Source of the DNA: Parvibaculum sp049651025
GTDB lineage: Bacteria > Pseudomonadota > Alphaproteobacteria > Parvibaculales > Parvibaculaceae
Length of the DNA stretch: 64,000 nucleotides
Assembly (NCBI RefSeq): GCF_049651025.1
Contig: NZ_JBASBH010000106.1
Location: 62,001 to 126,000, forward strand
Reading direction: 5' to 3'
Below the pieces are notes generated by a model. It was given only the letters and a program-made list of their open reading frames with translations. It was not told the origin of the DNA and ran no database searches. The position numbers and the translations under genes were made by a program. Of the stretch, positions 50,898 to 59,151 are shown piece after piece. Each line of letters opens with the position of its first letter. Within the stretch, counting starts at the first letter, position 1.

Positions 50898-52751
50898 TCA
50901 GGGCTGTGCGTCGCTGTCGGCAAGCGCTTCGTTTCTGGTCGCGTCTTCGGCTTCGCGGTTCAGCGCCGTTGCCCCGTGTTTGGGTTGCGTCAGGGGTTCG
51001 GGCACGACGACTTTCGAGTGGATGAGGTTCGTGCCCGCCATCTCTCCCTCGGCAAGTTGCAGCGCGAGGCGTTCGGCATCGCGGCGGCGAATATCGTCCG
51101 CGACCTTTTCGGCCTGATCTCGCGTGAAGCCCAGCGCTTCAAGTGCGGCGACACCGAAGGCGACGGCGGATTCGTAAGTTTCGCGGATCTGGTAATCGAC
51201 GTTCTTGCGTAGCAGATCCAGCGATTGTCGCCGGTCGTAGGCGCGCACGTAAAGCTTGGCGAGCGGGAAATGCGCCTGCGCCAGTTCGACGATCTTTGCC
51301 GACGCATCGCGTTTGACCACGCAGAGCGCAATCAGCGAGGCGTCTGCCGCGCCTGCCGCGCGCAACACGTCGAGCCTTGTCCCGTCGCCGTAATAGACGC
51401 GAAAGCCGAAGCGCGAGGCGGCGCGTATCTGTTCGACATTGGATTCGATCGCCGTCACCTCGATCCCTTGCGAGAGCATGAATTGCGCGACGACCTGTCC
51501 GAAGCGGCCAAAGCCGATGATGACGACTTTGCCCTTCGCGTCGGAGAAATCCATTTCCATGATCTCGCCAATGCCCTTGGGTGCGGCGATGCGGTTTGCG
51601 ATGGCAAAGACCAGCGGCGTCGCGGCAAGCGAAATGGTGACGGCGGCGATGAGCAGACTGGAATTCGTCGGTGACATGATGCCCGCTGTCGCCGCTGCGC
51701 CGAAGAGCACGAAGGCGAATTCGCCGCCTTGCGCGAGCACGCCCGCAATGCGTACCGCATCGGCATGGAGCGAGCCGGAAATTCTCGCCAGGCCATAGAT
51801 GAGGAGGCTTTTCGTCGTCATCAGAATGACGACGGCACCGGCGATGAAGAGCGCATGATCGACGACGAATTTCAGGTCGATGCTCATGCCGATGGCGATG
51901 AAGAAGAGGCCGAGAAGCAGGCCGCGAAAGGGTTCGATATCGGCTTCAAGCTCGTGGCGGAAAGCGGATTCTGCGAGCAGCACACCAGCAAGGAACGCGC
52001 CCATCGCCATGGAGAGGCCCGCCGCCTGCATGATGAAGGCCGCGCCCAGCACCACGAGCAGCGCGGCAGCCGTCATGATTTCATGCGCGTTCGAATTGGC
52101 GAGAATGCGGAACAGCGGGTTCAGCAGATAGCGCGCGGATAGAACGACGGCGGCGACGGCGGCAAGCACGCCGAGCGTTTGCGTCAGGCCGCCTGTCGGC
52201 GCGTGTTCGCCCGGCACGAGCAGCGCGACAAGCGCCAGCAGCGGCACGATGGCGAGGTCCTGCATCAGCAGAATGGCGAATGCGCGCTGGCCATAGGGCT
52301 GCGTCAGCTCGCTGCGTTCCTCCATCAGCGGGACCGCGAAGGCGGTCGATGAGAGCGCGAGGCCGCTGCCCGCGATGATGGCGGCCCGCCAGCTCATGTC
52401 GGCCAGCAGGGCAATGCCCGCCAGCGCCGCGCCGCAAATCATGATCTGTGCGAGGCCGAAGCCGAAAATATCCTGGCGCATGGTCCAGAGGCGCGAGGGT
52501 TTCAGCTCGAGCCCGATGATGAAGAGCAGCAGGACGATGCCGAGCTGGGCGAGCGTCAGTACGGCGTCTGAATCGCTGAAGAGGCCGAGGCCCGTCGGGC
52601 CGATCACCATGCCCGCCGCCAGATAGCCGACCACGGAGCCGAGCTTCAGCCGTCTGAACAGCGGCACCGCAATGACCGCCGCTCCCAGAAAAATGATCGG
52701 GAGGAGCAGGGCGGTGCCTTCATGCGGTGGCGGAAGCGGAACAGCGGTCAC
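50898..52751 (-). CDS. kefB: Kef-type potassium:proton antiporter with RCK domain
   Basis: 617 residues. CPA2 antiporter domain (~390 residues, about 12 membrane segments: GSVVGYLAAGMVIGPTGLG; ILLMQDLAIVPLLAL with the conserved Asp), then an RCK/TrkA-N domain (KVVIIGFGRFGQVVAQF) and a long C-terminal helical tail with many charged residues, as in KefB/KefC. In E. coli these are glutathione-gated K+ efflux systems; several GST genes are in the window but the ancillary KefF/KefG reductase is not next to it. It is distinct from the YbaL-type at 11251. Confidence 0.9.
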   Translation of the reverse strand: MTAVPLPPPHEGTALLLPIIFLGAAVIAVPLFRRLKLGSVVGYLAAGMVIGPTGLGLFSDSDAVLTLAQLGIVLLLFIIGLELKPSRLWTMRQDIFGFGLAQIMICGAALAGIALLADMSWRAAIIAGSGLALSSTAFAVPLMEERSELTQPYGQRAFAILLMQDLAIVPLLALVALLVPGEHAPTGGLTQTLGVLAAVAAVVLSARYLLNPLFRILANSNAHEIMTAAALLVVLGAAFIMQAAGLSMAMGAFLAGVLLAESAFRHELEADIEPFRGLLLGLFFIAIGMSIDLKFVVDHALFIAGAVVILMTTKSLLIYGLARISGSLHADAVRIAGVLAQGGEFAFVLFGAAATAGIMSPTNSSLLIAAVTISLAATPLVFAIANRIAAPKGIGEIMEMDFSDAKGKVVIIGFGRFGQVVAQFMLSQGIEVTAIESNVEQIRAASRFGFRVYYGDGTRLDVLRAAGAADASLIALCVVKRDASAKIVELAQAHFPLAKLYVRAYDRRQSLDLLRKNVDYQIRETYESAVAFGVAALEALGFTRDQAEKVADDIRRRDAERLALQLAEGEMAGTNLIHSKVVVPEPLTQPKHGATALNREAEDATRNEALADSDAQP

Positions 52752-52817
52752 GGGCGCGCCTGTTGCTAGGATGCGCCATTCTGCCGTGAAGAACTGTCTT
52801 GCGATAGGGCAAACAAA

Positions 52818-52842
52818 AAGGGCGTCCGCGAGGGACGCCCTT
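52818..52842 (-). terminator. Terminator of the acyl-CoA dehydrogenase gene
   Basis: Ten-base stem AAGGGCGTCC/GGACGCCCTT with a five-base loop; on the minus strand it is followed by TTTTGTTTG. It lies 22 bases after the dehydrogenase stop. Confidence 0.85.
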
Positions 52843-52863
52843 CATTTCTCAATCGCTCAACAA

Positions 52864-54714
52864 TCAGAAGTTGGCGATGTCGAGTTCCATAAGCCCGTCG
52901 GCACCGGCCTTGGCGCGTTCGAGCCAGGCGGCGGTCATCGGGATTTCGCGTTCGGCCCAATATTTGGCGAGCGTCAGCTTGCGCTTGTAGAACTCCGCAT
53001 TGCCGGTGCCTTCCTTGAGCTTTGCCAGCGAAACCTTCGCCATCTGTGCCCACATCCAGGCCAGCGTCACCGTGCCGAAGATGTTGAGGATGTCATAGGA
53101 GGCAGCGCCCGCATTGTCGTAGTTCTTCGGCGCGTTCTGCATCAGCCAGCCAGCCGCCTCGCCGAGGCGTGCATAGCCCGTCTTCAGCGGGCCGACGAAA
53201 GGCGCCATTTCCGCGTCGCCCTCGTTTTCCTTGATGAAGGCTTCGAGCTTGGCAAAGAAGGTCAGGGTGGCGCGGCCGCCCTTGGCCGTCATCTTGCGAG
53301 CGACGAGGTCGAGCGCCTGAATGCCGTTCGCGCCTTCATAGACCTGGTTGATGCGCGCGTCGCGCACGAACTGTTCCATGCCGTTGTCGCGGATATAGCC
53401 GTGGCCGCCGAACACCTGCATCGACGCGTTTGCCGCCTCGAAGCCCTTATCGGTGAAATAGGCCTTGATGACCGGCGTGAAAAGCTGGCTCAGGTCTTCG
53501 GCTTCCTGGCGTTCCTTTTCGTCGGCGCTGGAGCGCGCAACCGAGAAGAGGAACGAGACATACATGGCAAGCGCGCGCGCCCCTTCCACAAACGAACGGG
53601 ACGCGATCAGCAGGCGGCGCACGTCCGGGAACACGATGATCGGATCGGCGGGGCCGTCCGGGTTCTTCGGGCCGGTGAGCGAGCGGCCTGCAAGGCGTTC
53701 GGTCGCGTAGGCCACGCCGTTCTGATAGGCGACTTCGCCCGCCGCGATGCCCTGAATGCCGACGCCCATGCGTGCGCCGTTCATCATGCCGAACATGCCG
53801 GCCATGCCGGCCGACTTCGACTTCTTCACTTCGCCCGTCTCGGTCTTCACCACGGGCGCGCGGCCCTTCAGGTGATAGGCCACTGCATTGTCGAAGTTCA
53901 GCACGCAGGTCGCATTGCCCTTGATGCCCATTTTCTTTTCGACGCCGCCGGTCGAAACGCCGTTCGGCCCGAGGATCTCGCCGGTTTTCTCGTCGACCAG
54001 CATCTTCGGCACCATGAAGAAATTGACCGTACCAAGATCATCGACATATTTGCCGTCTTCGTTCGGCAGCTTGGCGATGACCATGTGGATGATGTTGTCG
54101 GTCATGTCGTGGTCGCCGCCCGAAATGAAGACCTTCGTGCCCGACAGGCGATAGGAGCCGTCTTCCTGTTTGACGGCGCGGGTCTTCATCAGCTTCAGGT
54201 CGGTGCCGCAATGCGGTTCGGTCAGGCACATGGTGCCGGTCCAGTCGCCGCTCGCCATGCGCGTCGCCACATGCTCGCGCATCCAGTCCTCGCCCGTCGC
54301 CCAGAGCGCGCCAAGCGCCGCGCCCGTCAGGCCCGGATACATGGCGAAAGCCTGATTGGACGAAGAGCCCATTTCGGAGAATGCAAAGGTGATGACGGAA
54401 GGCAGGTTCGCGCCGCCCAGTTCCTCAGCCACGCCAAGCTTGTTCCAGCCGCCATCGGCATAGGCCTTGAAGGCTTCCTTGAAGCCTTTGGGCACGCGCA
54501 CGACGCCGTTTTCCAGATGACAGCCTTCCTCGTCGCCCGACTGGTTCAGAGGCTGCAAAACCTCCTCGCAGAACTTCGCGCCACCCTCAAGGATCGCGCT
54601 CGTCATATCCGGCGTCAGCTCCGCAAAGCCCGGCAGATCGGTCCGCTTCTCGATTTCGAGAAGTTCATGAAACAAAAACAGAAAGTCCTCGACCGGGGCT
54701 TTGTAGCTCGGCAT
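52864..54714 (-). CDS. Acyl-CoA dehydrogenase (long FadE/DmdC-like form)
   Basis: 616 residues, longer than the ~380 of classical short-chain enzymes, with an N-terminal extension and an extra C-terminal helical domain as in DmdC/AidB-like and 3-methylmercaptopropionyl-CoA dehydrogenases. FAD and substrate motifs are CLTEPHCGTDL and VFISGGDHDMT; the catalytic Glu is in QVYEGANGIQALDLV. It performs the first oxidation of an acyl-CoA and passes electrons to ETF. The chain or branch specificity is not readable. A terminator follows. Confidence 0.92.
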   Translation of the reverse strand: MPSYKAPVEDFLFLFHELLEIEKRTDLPGFAELTPDMTSAILEGGAKFCEEVLQPLNQSGDEEGCHLENGVVRVPKGFKEAFKAYADGGWNKLGVAEELGGANLPSVITFAFSEMGSSSNQAFAMYPGLTGAALGALWATGEDWMREHVATRMASGDWTGTMCLTEPHCGTDLKLMKTRAVKQEDGSYRLSGTKVFISGGDHDMTDNIIHMVIAKLPNEDGKYVDDLGTVNFFMVPKMLVDEKTGEILGPNGVSTGGVEKKMGIKGNATCVLNFDNAVAYHLKGRAPVVKTETGEVKKSKSAGMAGMFGMMNGARMGVGIQGIAAGEVAYQNGVAYATERLAGRSLTGPKNPDGPADPIIVFPDVRRLLIASRSFVEGARALAMYVSFLFSVARSSADEKERQEAEDLSQLFTPVIKAYFTDKGFEAANASMQVFGGHGYIRDNGMEQFVRDARINQVYEGANGIQALDLVARKMTAKGGRATLTFFAKLEAFIKENEGDAEMAPFVGPLKTGYARLGEAAGWLMQNAPKNYDNAGAASYDILNIFGTVTLAWMWAQMAKVSLAKLKEGTGNAEFYKRKLTLAKYWAEREIPMTAAWLERAKAGADGLMELDIANF

Positions 54715-54796
54715 ATCCGTGGCTCCTAGCAGCTTTCAGGAATGTCAGTAGGGGCGGATATTGCAATGGGACGCGGGGGAAGGCAAGTGTGATGCT

Positions 54797-56755
54797 CTAA
54801 TTGTGGCTCGGCCCTTCTAGCAATTTGTCTAGAGCGGCGAAAAGCTCGAGAGGGACAAACTTGTGCTGATCACGATACAAGTTCTCAGCAACAAACAGGG
54901 GCAATCCACCTGGTCGCCCGCGACTGATCCGCTGGAGTTCTGGTATCTTTTTGAGAATAACCTCTTCAAGTCCATGATCGTCCATCGTGAGATAGGTCCG
55001 TCGAACGTTCAATTTCAGTCCGCCGAGATACTCGCACTCTGTGAATGCCTCGCCAGCCTCTTCGGGCCCCAAGATCACAGCCTGCACTTTGTCGATTATC
55101 GTCTGTAACCTATCGGCGTCCCACTGAAGCAACGCCGCATAGCTGTCAGCTTGCGTAAGTCCAATAATATCCCGGCTAGTTGGAATTTCGCGGGCGATCA
55201 ACGCGGCGATAGCCAGCGGGTCGAGAAAGACATTTTCTAAACCATCGCGCTGACAATGGGCCAGTACGACAATCCGACTTGTCGGATTGTTCTTCCCATC
55301 CCAATCTATTAATCCAAATACGGAATTATTTCCTGAATCTGACAACGCCTCGACCAACTTTCGAACAACTGCGCAACCTGAATTAATTTCGGATTTTTCA
55401 GCAGTCGATTTGATGCCGGTGGGTATAAACTCCAACGATCGCTCTGACGCCAAGTGTGCCTTCAATGCCTGATAGGCTTGATCGTAAATGTTTGCGTCAG
55501 TTTTGCTTTCGACGAAAACTTGGCGCCGTCCCTCATAGGAGATTGCGAGCGTAGGAACGTCTGAAGTCAGAATATTAAGAGCTTTGGACTTTGATATCTT
55601 ATGGAGTCCGGGCTGGTCGGCGATCATTGCAAACAAGGAATTTTCTGGTGCCAATGCCACCGTTGAAGGTGAGTGCGTGGTCATGATGACGAAAATGCCA
55701 TGCTTATTGACCAGCGTATCTATAATGGCGCGAAGGAGTGTTCGAGACATCGACGGATGTAGAGGGGCATCGACCTCGTCGAGCAGCATCAGCTTTGGAT
55801 AAGTAGATATTTGTCGCTTGTCTTCCGCGTAGTAGAGACACAGTGCGAACGACATCAAAATTTTTTCGCCCGAAGAAAGGTCTCTGAAAAAAATCTCGAC
55901 TCCGGTCGAAAGCTTCTTAAGCTTAGGTTCATATGGCTCTTGACTAAATTCATCGGGCCGATCGATCGCAAAGTCTAGGCCGGCCTTTTCCATTGTCTCA
56001 TTCACGAACACCCAAGGAGCGACCATATAACGGTTTTCGAATTCCTCATCGGTTAGGGCGGTCACGTCGGATCGTCCTTTTGCTTGCATAAATTGTTTCA
56101 AGTCATTCGAAATCTTTAGGTCACGATAAGCAACAAACAACCTTCCTAGAGCCTGCTGAAATAGGTCGGCATTGCCCCACGAAGGAAGTTCGACCGTCGC
56201 TAAATCCCGCCGCGTCAGTGCGGCGGCCGGGCGTTTTGTGTTTTGGACAGCTCGATCGATTTGCGACCGGAATTCACTAGAACCGAATTGATTGAGGATA
56301 TGCGTCGAAGCCATAAGAATTGCTGACGTTATCGCGTGCGCTCTATTTATGTCGCCGACTAATGAAAATAATTCATCGTGCGAAAGCGAGGCGACCAGAT
56401 CGACATCTGATAAATAGTTTCCGGTTAGTCCTGCCGCGCGCGTCGCATCTAGAATGATGCTTCCGTATTGACGTTTTACAGCGTCGAAATTGTTCATTAG
56501 GTTCATTTTTTCTTGGATGAGGCTGTGGCCGTCGAATAGACCAGTGTCTTGAGGGACTAAGCTAGCCCAATCTAAAAATTTAATGTCCCGATCGGTTTGC
56601 GGCGCTATGTCGACAACGATCTTTCCCTGTTGAATGGCGGTCAAAAGATGCGTTTTCCCCGAGCCATTCAAGCCAGTTAGGAGAGTGAAGCTCGGTAGCT
56701 CAATATCCGGGAATTCGTTGATTGAGAGGTGCGATGAGTTGAATGAAAGCTTCAT
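54797..56755 (-). CDS. AAA ATPase with TOPRIM-like C-domain; defence candidate
   Basis: 652 residues, probably foreign: AT-richer (near 47% GC by eye) than both sides. Walker A GLNGSGKT (28-35), ABC signature LSSGE (293-297), Walker B LMLLDE (321-326) and a His switch (TTHS, H361) form an SMC/ABC-like ATPase. The C-terminal part has E416 (VFVESKTD), D484-x-D486 (LIDWDG) and E507 in GLENVF, the pattern of TOPRIM nuclease/DUF4435 domains. The layout is that of OLD-type nucleases and resembles a fused AriA-AriB (PARIS). AGG seven bases before ATG 56755; the longer frame upstream is not coding. Confidence 0.8.
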   Translation of the reverse strand: MKLSFNSSHLSINEFPDIELPSFTLLTGLNGSGKTHLLTAIQQGKIVVDIAPQTDRDIKFLDWASLVPQDTGLFDGHSLIQEKMNLMNNFDAVKRQYGSIILDATRAAGLTGNYLSDVDLVASLSHDELFSLVGDINRAHAITSAILMASTHILNQFGSSEFRSQIDRAVQNTKRPAAALTRRDLATVELPSWGNADLFQQALGRLFVAYRDLKISNDLKQFMQAKGRSDVTALTDEEFENRYMVAPWVFVNETMEKAGLDFAIDRPDEFSQEPYEPKLKKLSTGVEIFFRDLSSGEKILMSFALCLYYAEDKRQISTYPKLMLLDEVDAPLHPSMSRTLLRAIIDTLVNKHGIFVIMTTHSPSTVALAPENSLFAMIADQPGLHKISKSKALNILTSDVPTLAISYEGRRQVFVESKTDANIYDQAYQALKAHLASERSLEFIPTGIKSTAEKSEINSGCAVVRKLVEALSDSGNNSVFGLIDWDGKNNPTSRIVVLAHCQRDGLENVFLDPLAIAALIAREIPTSRDIIGLTQADSYAALLQWDADRLQTIIDKVQAVILGPEEAGEAFTECEYLGGLKLNVRRTYLTMDDHGLEEVILKKIPELQRISRGRPGGLPLFVAENLYRDQHKFVPLELFAALDKLLEGPSHN

Positions 56756-57072
56756 TGTGTACCTGTTTATCGGTTCTTCGATGTCAGTGGTGTCTTGATA
56801 TTCTTGTATTGGATTCGTTCGAAGCAGAGCAAATTTGCGTAGGAAACGAGCGACGGCAGCACAATAAAAGATAAAACCCGCGAGAATATGCGCTCGCTGA
56901 CTCCAGTCGGCGCCTGAGTATGTAGGTAGACAGACGGAAAAGAAAGCCGGCGAGAGCTGCGCAAAAATTCTTATCCCCTCTCGCTCCGCACACCCCATAT
57001 TCACTCCGTCCCGCTTCACGAAGGGCGCGTCCGGACTGGCCGAATGCGTGGAGAGGGATCAGCGTCCTGCGT

Positions 57073-57162
57073 CGTGTGGGGAACCAGCCACACGCCCCGG
57101 GAGGTCCAACATGTGGGCCGGACAATATGATCCGGTAGCCTCGCCGCCGATAAAAGCGGCGA
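57073..57162. ncRNA. Three consecutive hairpins with 8-base loops, candidate RNA
   Basis: Stem 1 CGTGTGG/CCACACG (57073-57094), stem 2 CCGGA/TCCGG (57118-57135) and stem 3 TCGCCGC/GCGGCGA (57141-57162) each close an eight-base loop. The even design is unlike random DNA. Strand and identity are unknown; I found no match to tmRNA, RNase P, 6S or SRP RNA from memory. Confidence 0.3.
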
Positions 57163-57402
57163 TGTGCTGGTGTGGGTTGGAAGGGCCAAAAATCGCTGTG
57201 CGCGGAGCGTCGGAAGGGACGCAAACCCGCATTACAAAATCAAAGCGGCGTCGCCGCCGCTCCGCGCATCCTTCTTTTGAAGGGGCTCGATGATTTGAAG
57301 GACAAATCTCCGAAGGCGCTGCCTTGCGGAGTTGTTTGTGTTTCGTCATCAAGGCCCTCGCCCTCGGGGGGGCATCTGCGCGAGAGATTTTTGCGAAGCG
57401 AA

Positions 57403-57454
57403 CCCCCCTCCCGATCAGCTTCGCTGATCCGCCTCCTCCTAAAGGGGGGAGGGG
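57403..57454. repeat. Cruciform intergenic repeat
   Basis: The inner hairpin GATCAG-CTTCG-CTGATC (57413-57429) is flanked by CCCCCCTCCC (57403-57412) and GGGGGGAGGGG (57444-57454), which pair with each other. This is the structure of small dispersed palindromes seen between alphaproteobacterial genes. Confidence 0.6.
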
Positions 57455-57469
57455 AAAAGGTAGGAGCAT

Positions 57470-57991
57470 CTAGCGCGGGCAGCCGCCGGGCAGGCCGAAT
57501 TCCGCCGCCGCCTTGCGGTCCAGCGGCAGGAGTTCCGCGTCGGACAGTCCGCGCGCTTTCAGCGTCACATTGACCAGCACGTCCTGAAAGGCTTCGTCCA
57601 TCAGCCCGGCGCGCATGATGATGCAGCGGGCGCGGCGGTTTTCGGGGTTCATGTTGCGCAGCGTTGCGCGCGTGTCGGCGCGGGCGGCGTCGACCTTCGT
57701 ATCGCGCATCCATTGCAGGCGTTCGCGCATATGCGGCAGGCGCGTTTGCGCGTCTTCGGGGCTCAGGCCGCTATGGATCGCGTCGATGGTTTCGAGCATC
57801 AGGGTTTGCACACCGGCGAGCGCCGCCATTGTTTCGCGGTAGTGGGTTTCCGCGATGGGGGCGGCGAGCGCGGGGGAGGCGAGGGAGGCCATCAGGGCCA
57901 CGCATAAAGTCGTTGCGAGGCGAGAGGGAAGATGGGTCCCCCGATCAAGCCTGGGGATGACGGAGCAAAAAAGAGAGGGCATCTGCATCAT
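57470..57991 (-). CDS. Exported hypothetical protein with repeat-derived N-terminus
   Basis: 173 residues if started at ATG 57991, which overlaps the stop of the upstream gene (ATGA). Residues ~9-23 (CSVIPRLDRGTHLPS) are encoded by a dispersed palindromic repeat (57931-57963). They precede a hydrophobic stretch (LATTLCVALMASLASPALA) with an A-x-A cleavage site. The mature part is helical with conserved-looking RLPHMRERLQWMRD. Function not recognised. The repeat lengthens the n-region of the signal peptide and may have been inserted in frame. Confidence 0.65.
   Translation of the reverse strand: MMQMPSLFCSVIPRLDRGTHLPSRLATTLCVALMASLASPALAAPIAETHYRETMAALAGVQTLMLETIDAIHSGLSPEDAQTRLPHMRERLQWMRDTKVDAARADTRATLRNMNPENRRARCIIMRAGLMDEAFQDVLVNVTLKARGLSDAELLPLDRKAAAEFGLPGGCPR
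57931..57963 (-). repeat. In-frame copy of the palindromic repeat
   Basis: GATGGGTCCCCCGATCAAGC followed by CTGGGGATGACGG aligns along its length to the right arm of the repeat at 34370-34400. It lies inside the coding region of the exported protein and gives SVIPRLDRGTH in its frame. Confidence 0.7.
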
Positions 57992-58386
57992 GCGCTCAAC
58001 TGCCGGTTCATGGCGGCGCTGTCGCGGGCGCCCCAGCGGCGGCGGATTTTTCCGTCTTTCATTTCGAACCATTCCATTGCCAGGAGTTCATAGCTCTTGC
58101 CTGTCGGCGCTGTGCCGCGAAAGGCTGCGCGGAAGGTTCCGCGTTCGATGTAGCGCGCGGCGACGCGCTCGCCTTCCGCCACCAGATCCTCGATCGTCAG
58201 TTCGATGCCATAGGCCGCGTGCAGATCGCGCCAGACCGGCATTGCCATCTCGTCGATATTGCCCCAGCCGAGCACGCCCTGAATTTCAGCATCTGCGGTG
58301 AAGAGGGCGCGCAGGCGCGTGAAGTCCCCGGCGTTGAAGGCTGCCACATACTGCGTCACGAGTTGCTTGTTGGCACTATCGCTCAT
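57988..58386 (-). CDS. SnoaL/NTF2-like domain protein
   Basis: 132 residues, cone-shaped NTF2-like fold: VTQYVAAFNAGDFTRLRALF, TADAEIQGVLGWG, YELLAMEWFEMKDGKIRRRW. The family includes polyketide cyclases, steroid isomerases and proteins without known enzyme role. There is no active-site assignment. It overlaps the exported gene downstream by four bases and is the upstream member of that pair. Confidence 0.85.
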   Translation of the reverse strand: MSDSANKQLVTQYVAAFNAGDFTRLRALFTADAEIQGVLGWGNIDEMAMPVWRDLHAAYGIELTIEDLVAEGERVAARYIERGTFRAAFRGTAPTGKSYELLAMEWFEMKDGKIRRRWGARDSAAMNRQLSA

Positions 58387-58477
58387 TCCGCCTCTCCGTC
58401 TCCCGTTCGTGTCGAAGCGGGTGGCAGTCTAGCCGAGCTTGTATCTACAGGCGGAGCGCAAAATGAGAAGCCGGGCG

Positions 58478-59068
58478 TCAGGTCCTATAGGCATCGAGCA
58501 ATGCGTGCGGGATGCCAAAGCCGATGTCGAAGACGGTGGCGTCGTCGATCCGGTTTGTCGGGCGCTGCACGATCACGGGTTCGTGCAGCGTGTTGGGATA
58601 GGGCTCGCGCGTCGAGAGCGAGATCACGCGGGGCGGCTGGCCTTCGGGCGCTGCAAGCGGCAGCAGCACGAGTTCGAGCCGCGCGGGCATTTCCTCGCCA
58701 TAGACCAGCGTGAAATGGGTCAGCACGCCGGCATTGTGGCGACCGGCTATGTCGAAGGCGAGGCGCACTTCGCCGCGCAGCGCGGGCGGTGTGAAGTCGA
58801 TGAGGTTGAGGCCCCTGGGCTCGAAGCCGAGGCGTTTCGTCGCCAGCGTTCCCGCGAGGCGATAACGCACGGTGTTTTCGTCGACCAGTTCGAAGATGAC
58901 GATCTGGGGCAGAAGCGATTTCATCGTGCCCGGATTGATCGCGTCGGCGCGCGGCACCGGTCCGCCGTTTCTGAGCGCCTGCCAGTGGTCGAGGAACTCC
59001 CGGCTCTTGTCGCGTTCAAAAGCTATGTCTGAAGGATCGGTGCAAATCTCGATGTTGACGCGGGCCAT
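58478..59068 (-). CDS. PAS-domain protein (PAS_5-like)
   Basis: 196 residues. A single domain (about 30-160) with the motif LLPQIVIFELVDENTVRYRLAGT and GFEPRGLNLIDF, typical of the PAS_5/DUF1457 sensors found in alphaproteobacteria. There is no kinase, GGDEF or HTH output, so it would act through a partner protein. An imperfect palindrome lies about 45-65 bases upstream of its ATG. Signal and ligand are unknown. Confidence 0.8.
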   Translation of the reverse strand: MARVNIEICTDPSDIAFERDKSREFLDHWQALRNGGPVPRADAINPGTMKSLLPQIVIFELVDENTVRYRLAGTLATKRLGFEPRGLNLIDFTPPALRGEVRLAFDIAGRHNAGVLTHFTLVYGEEMPARLELVLLPLAAPEGQPPRVISLSTREPYPNTLHEPVIVQRPTNRIDDATVFDIGFGIPHALLDAYRT

Positions 59069-59111
59069 GGGCTTACTCGGCTCTACTCAAGGTTTCAAGC
59101 ATATGAGATGC

Positions 59112-59132
59112 GCCTTAACGAATTCGTAAGGC
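59112..59132 (-). promoter_or_regulatory. CtrA-like palindrome upstream of the PAS gene
   Basis: GCCTTA-ACGAATTCGTAAGGC is a near-perfect palindrome with one extra base. It contains TTAA-N7-GTAA, 7 of 8 positions of the CtrA box TTAA-N7-TTAA, 44-64 bases before the start codon. It might be a CtrA or other operator. Confidence 0.35.
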
Positions 59133-59151
59133 CCATGGTCCGCGACATTAT

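Larger units (their letters stand above)
56756..57469. other. Gene-free stretch upstream of the ATPase gene
   Basis: 714 bases without a gene I can support. 56756-57000 is AT-richer and must hold the ATPase promoter; it has an inverted repeat GCGAGAG/CTCTCGC at about 56953-56985 that flanks a 20-base AT-rich core. 57073-57162 holds three hairpins in a row. 57290-57320 has a GC-rich hairpin (CCG-AAGGC/GCCTT-CGG). 57403-57454 is a cruciform repeat. Open frames across it on both strands have Arg/Pro-rich composition and no family match. Confidence 0.5.

Noticed and set aside
57059..57469. Minus-strand frame of 136 codons in the gene-free stretch
   Set aside because: Arg/Pro-rich, crosses the cruciform repeat and the three hairpins, and has no ribosome site; more likely non-coding.
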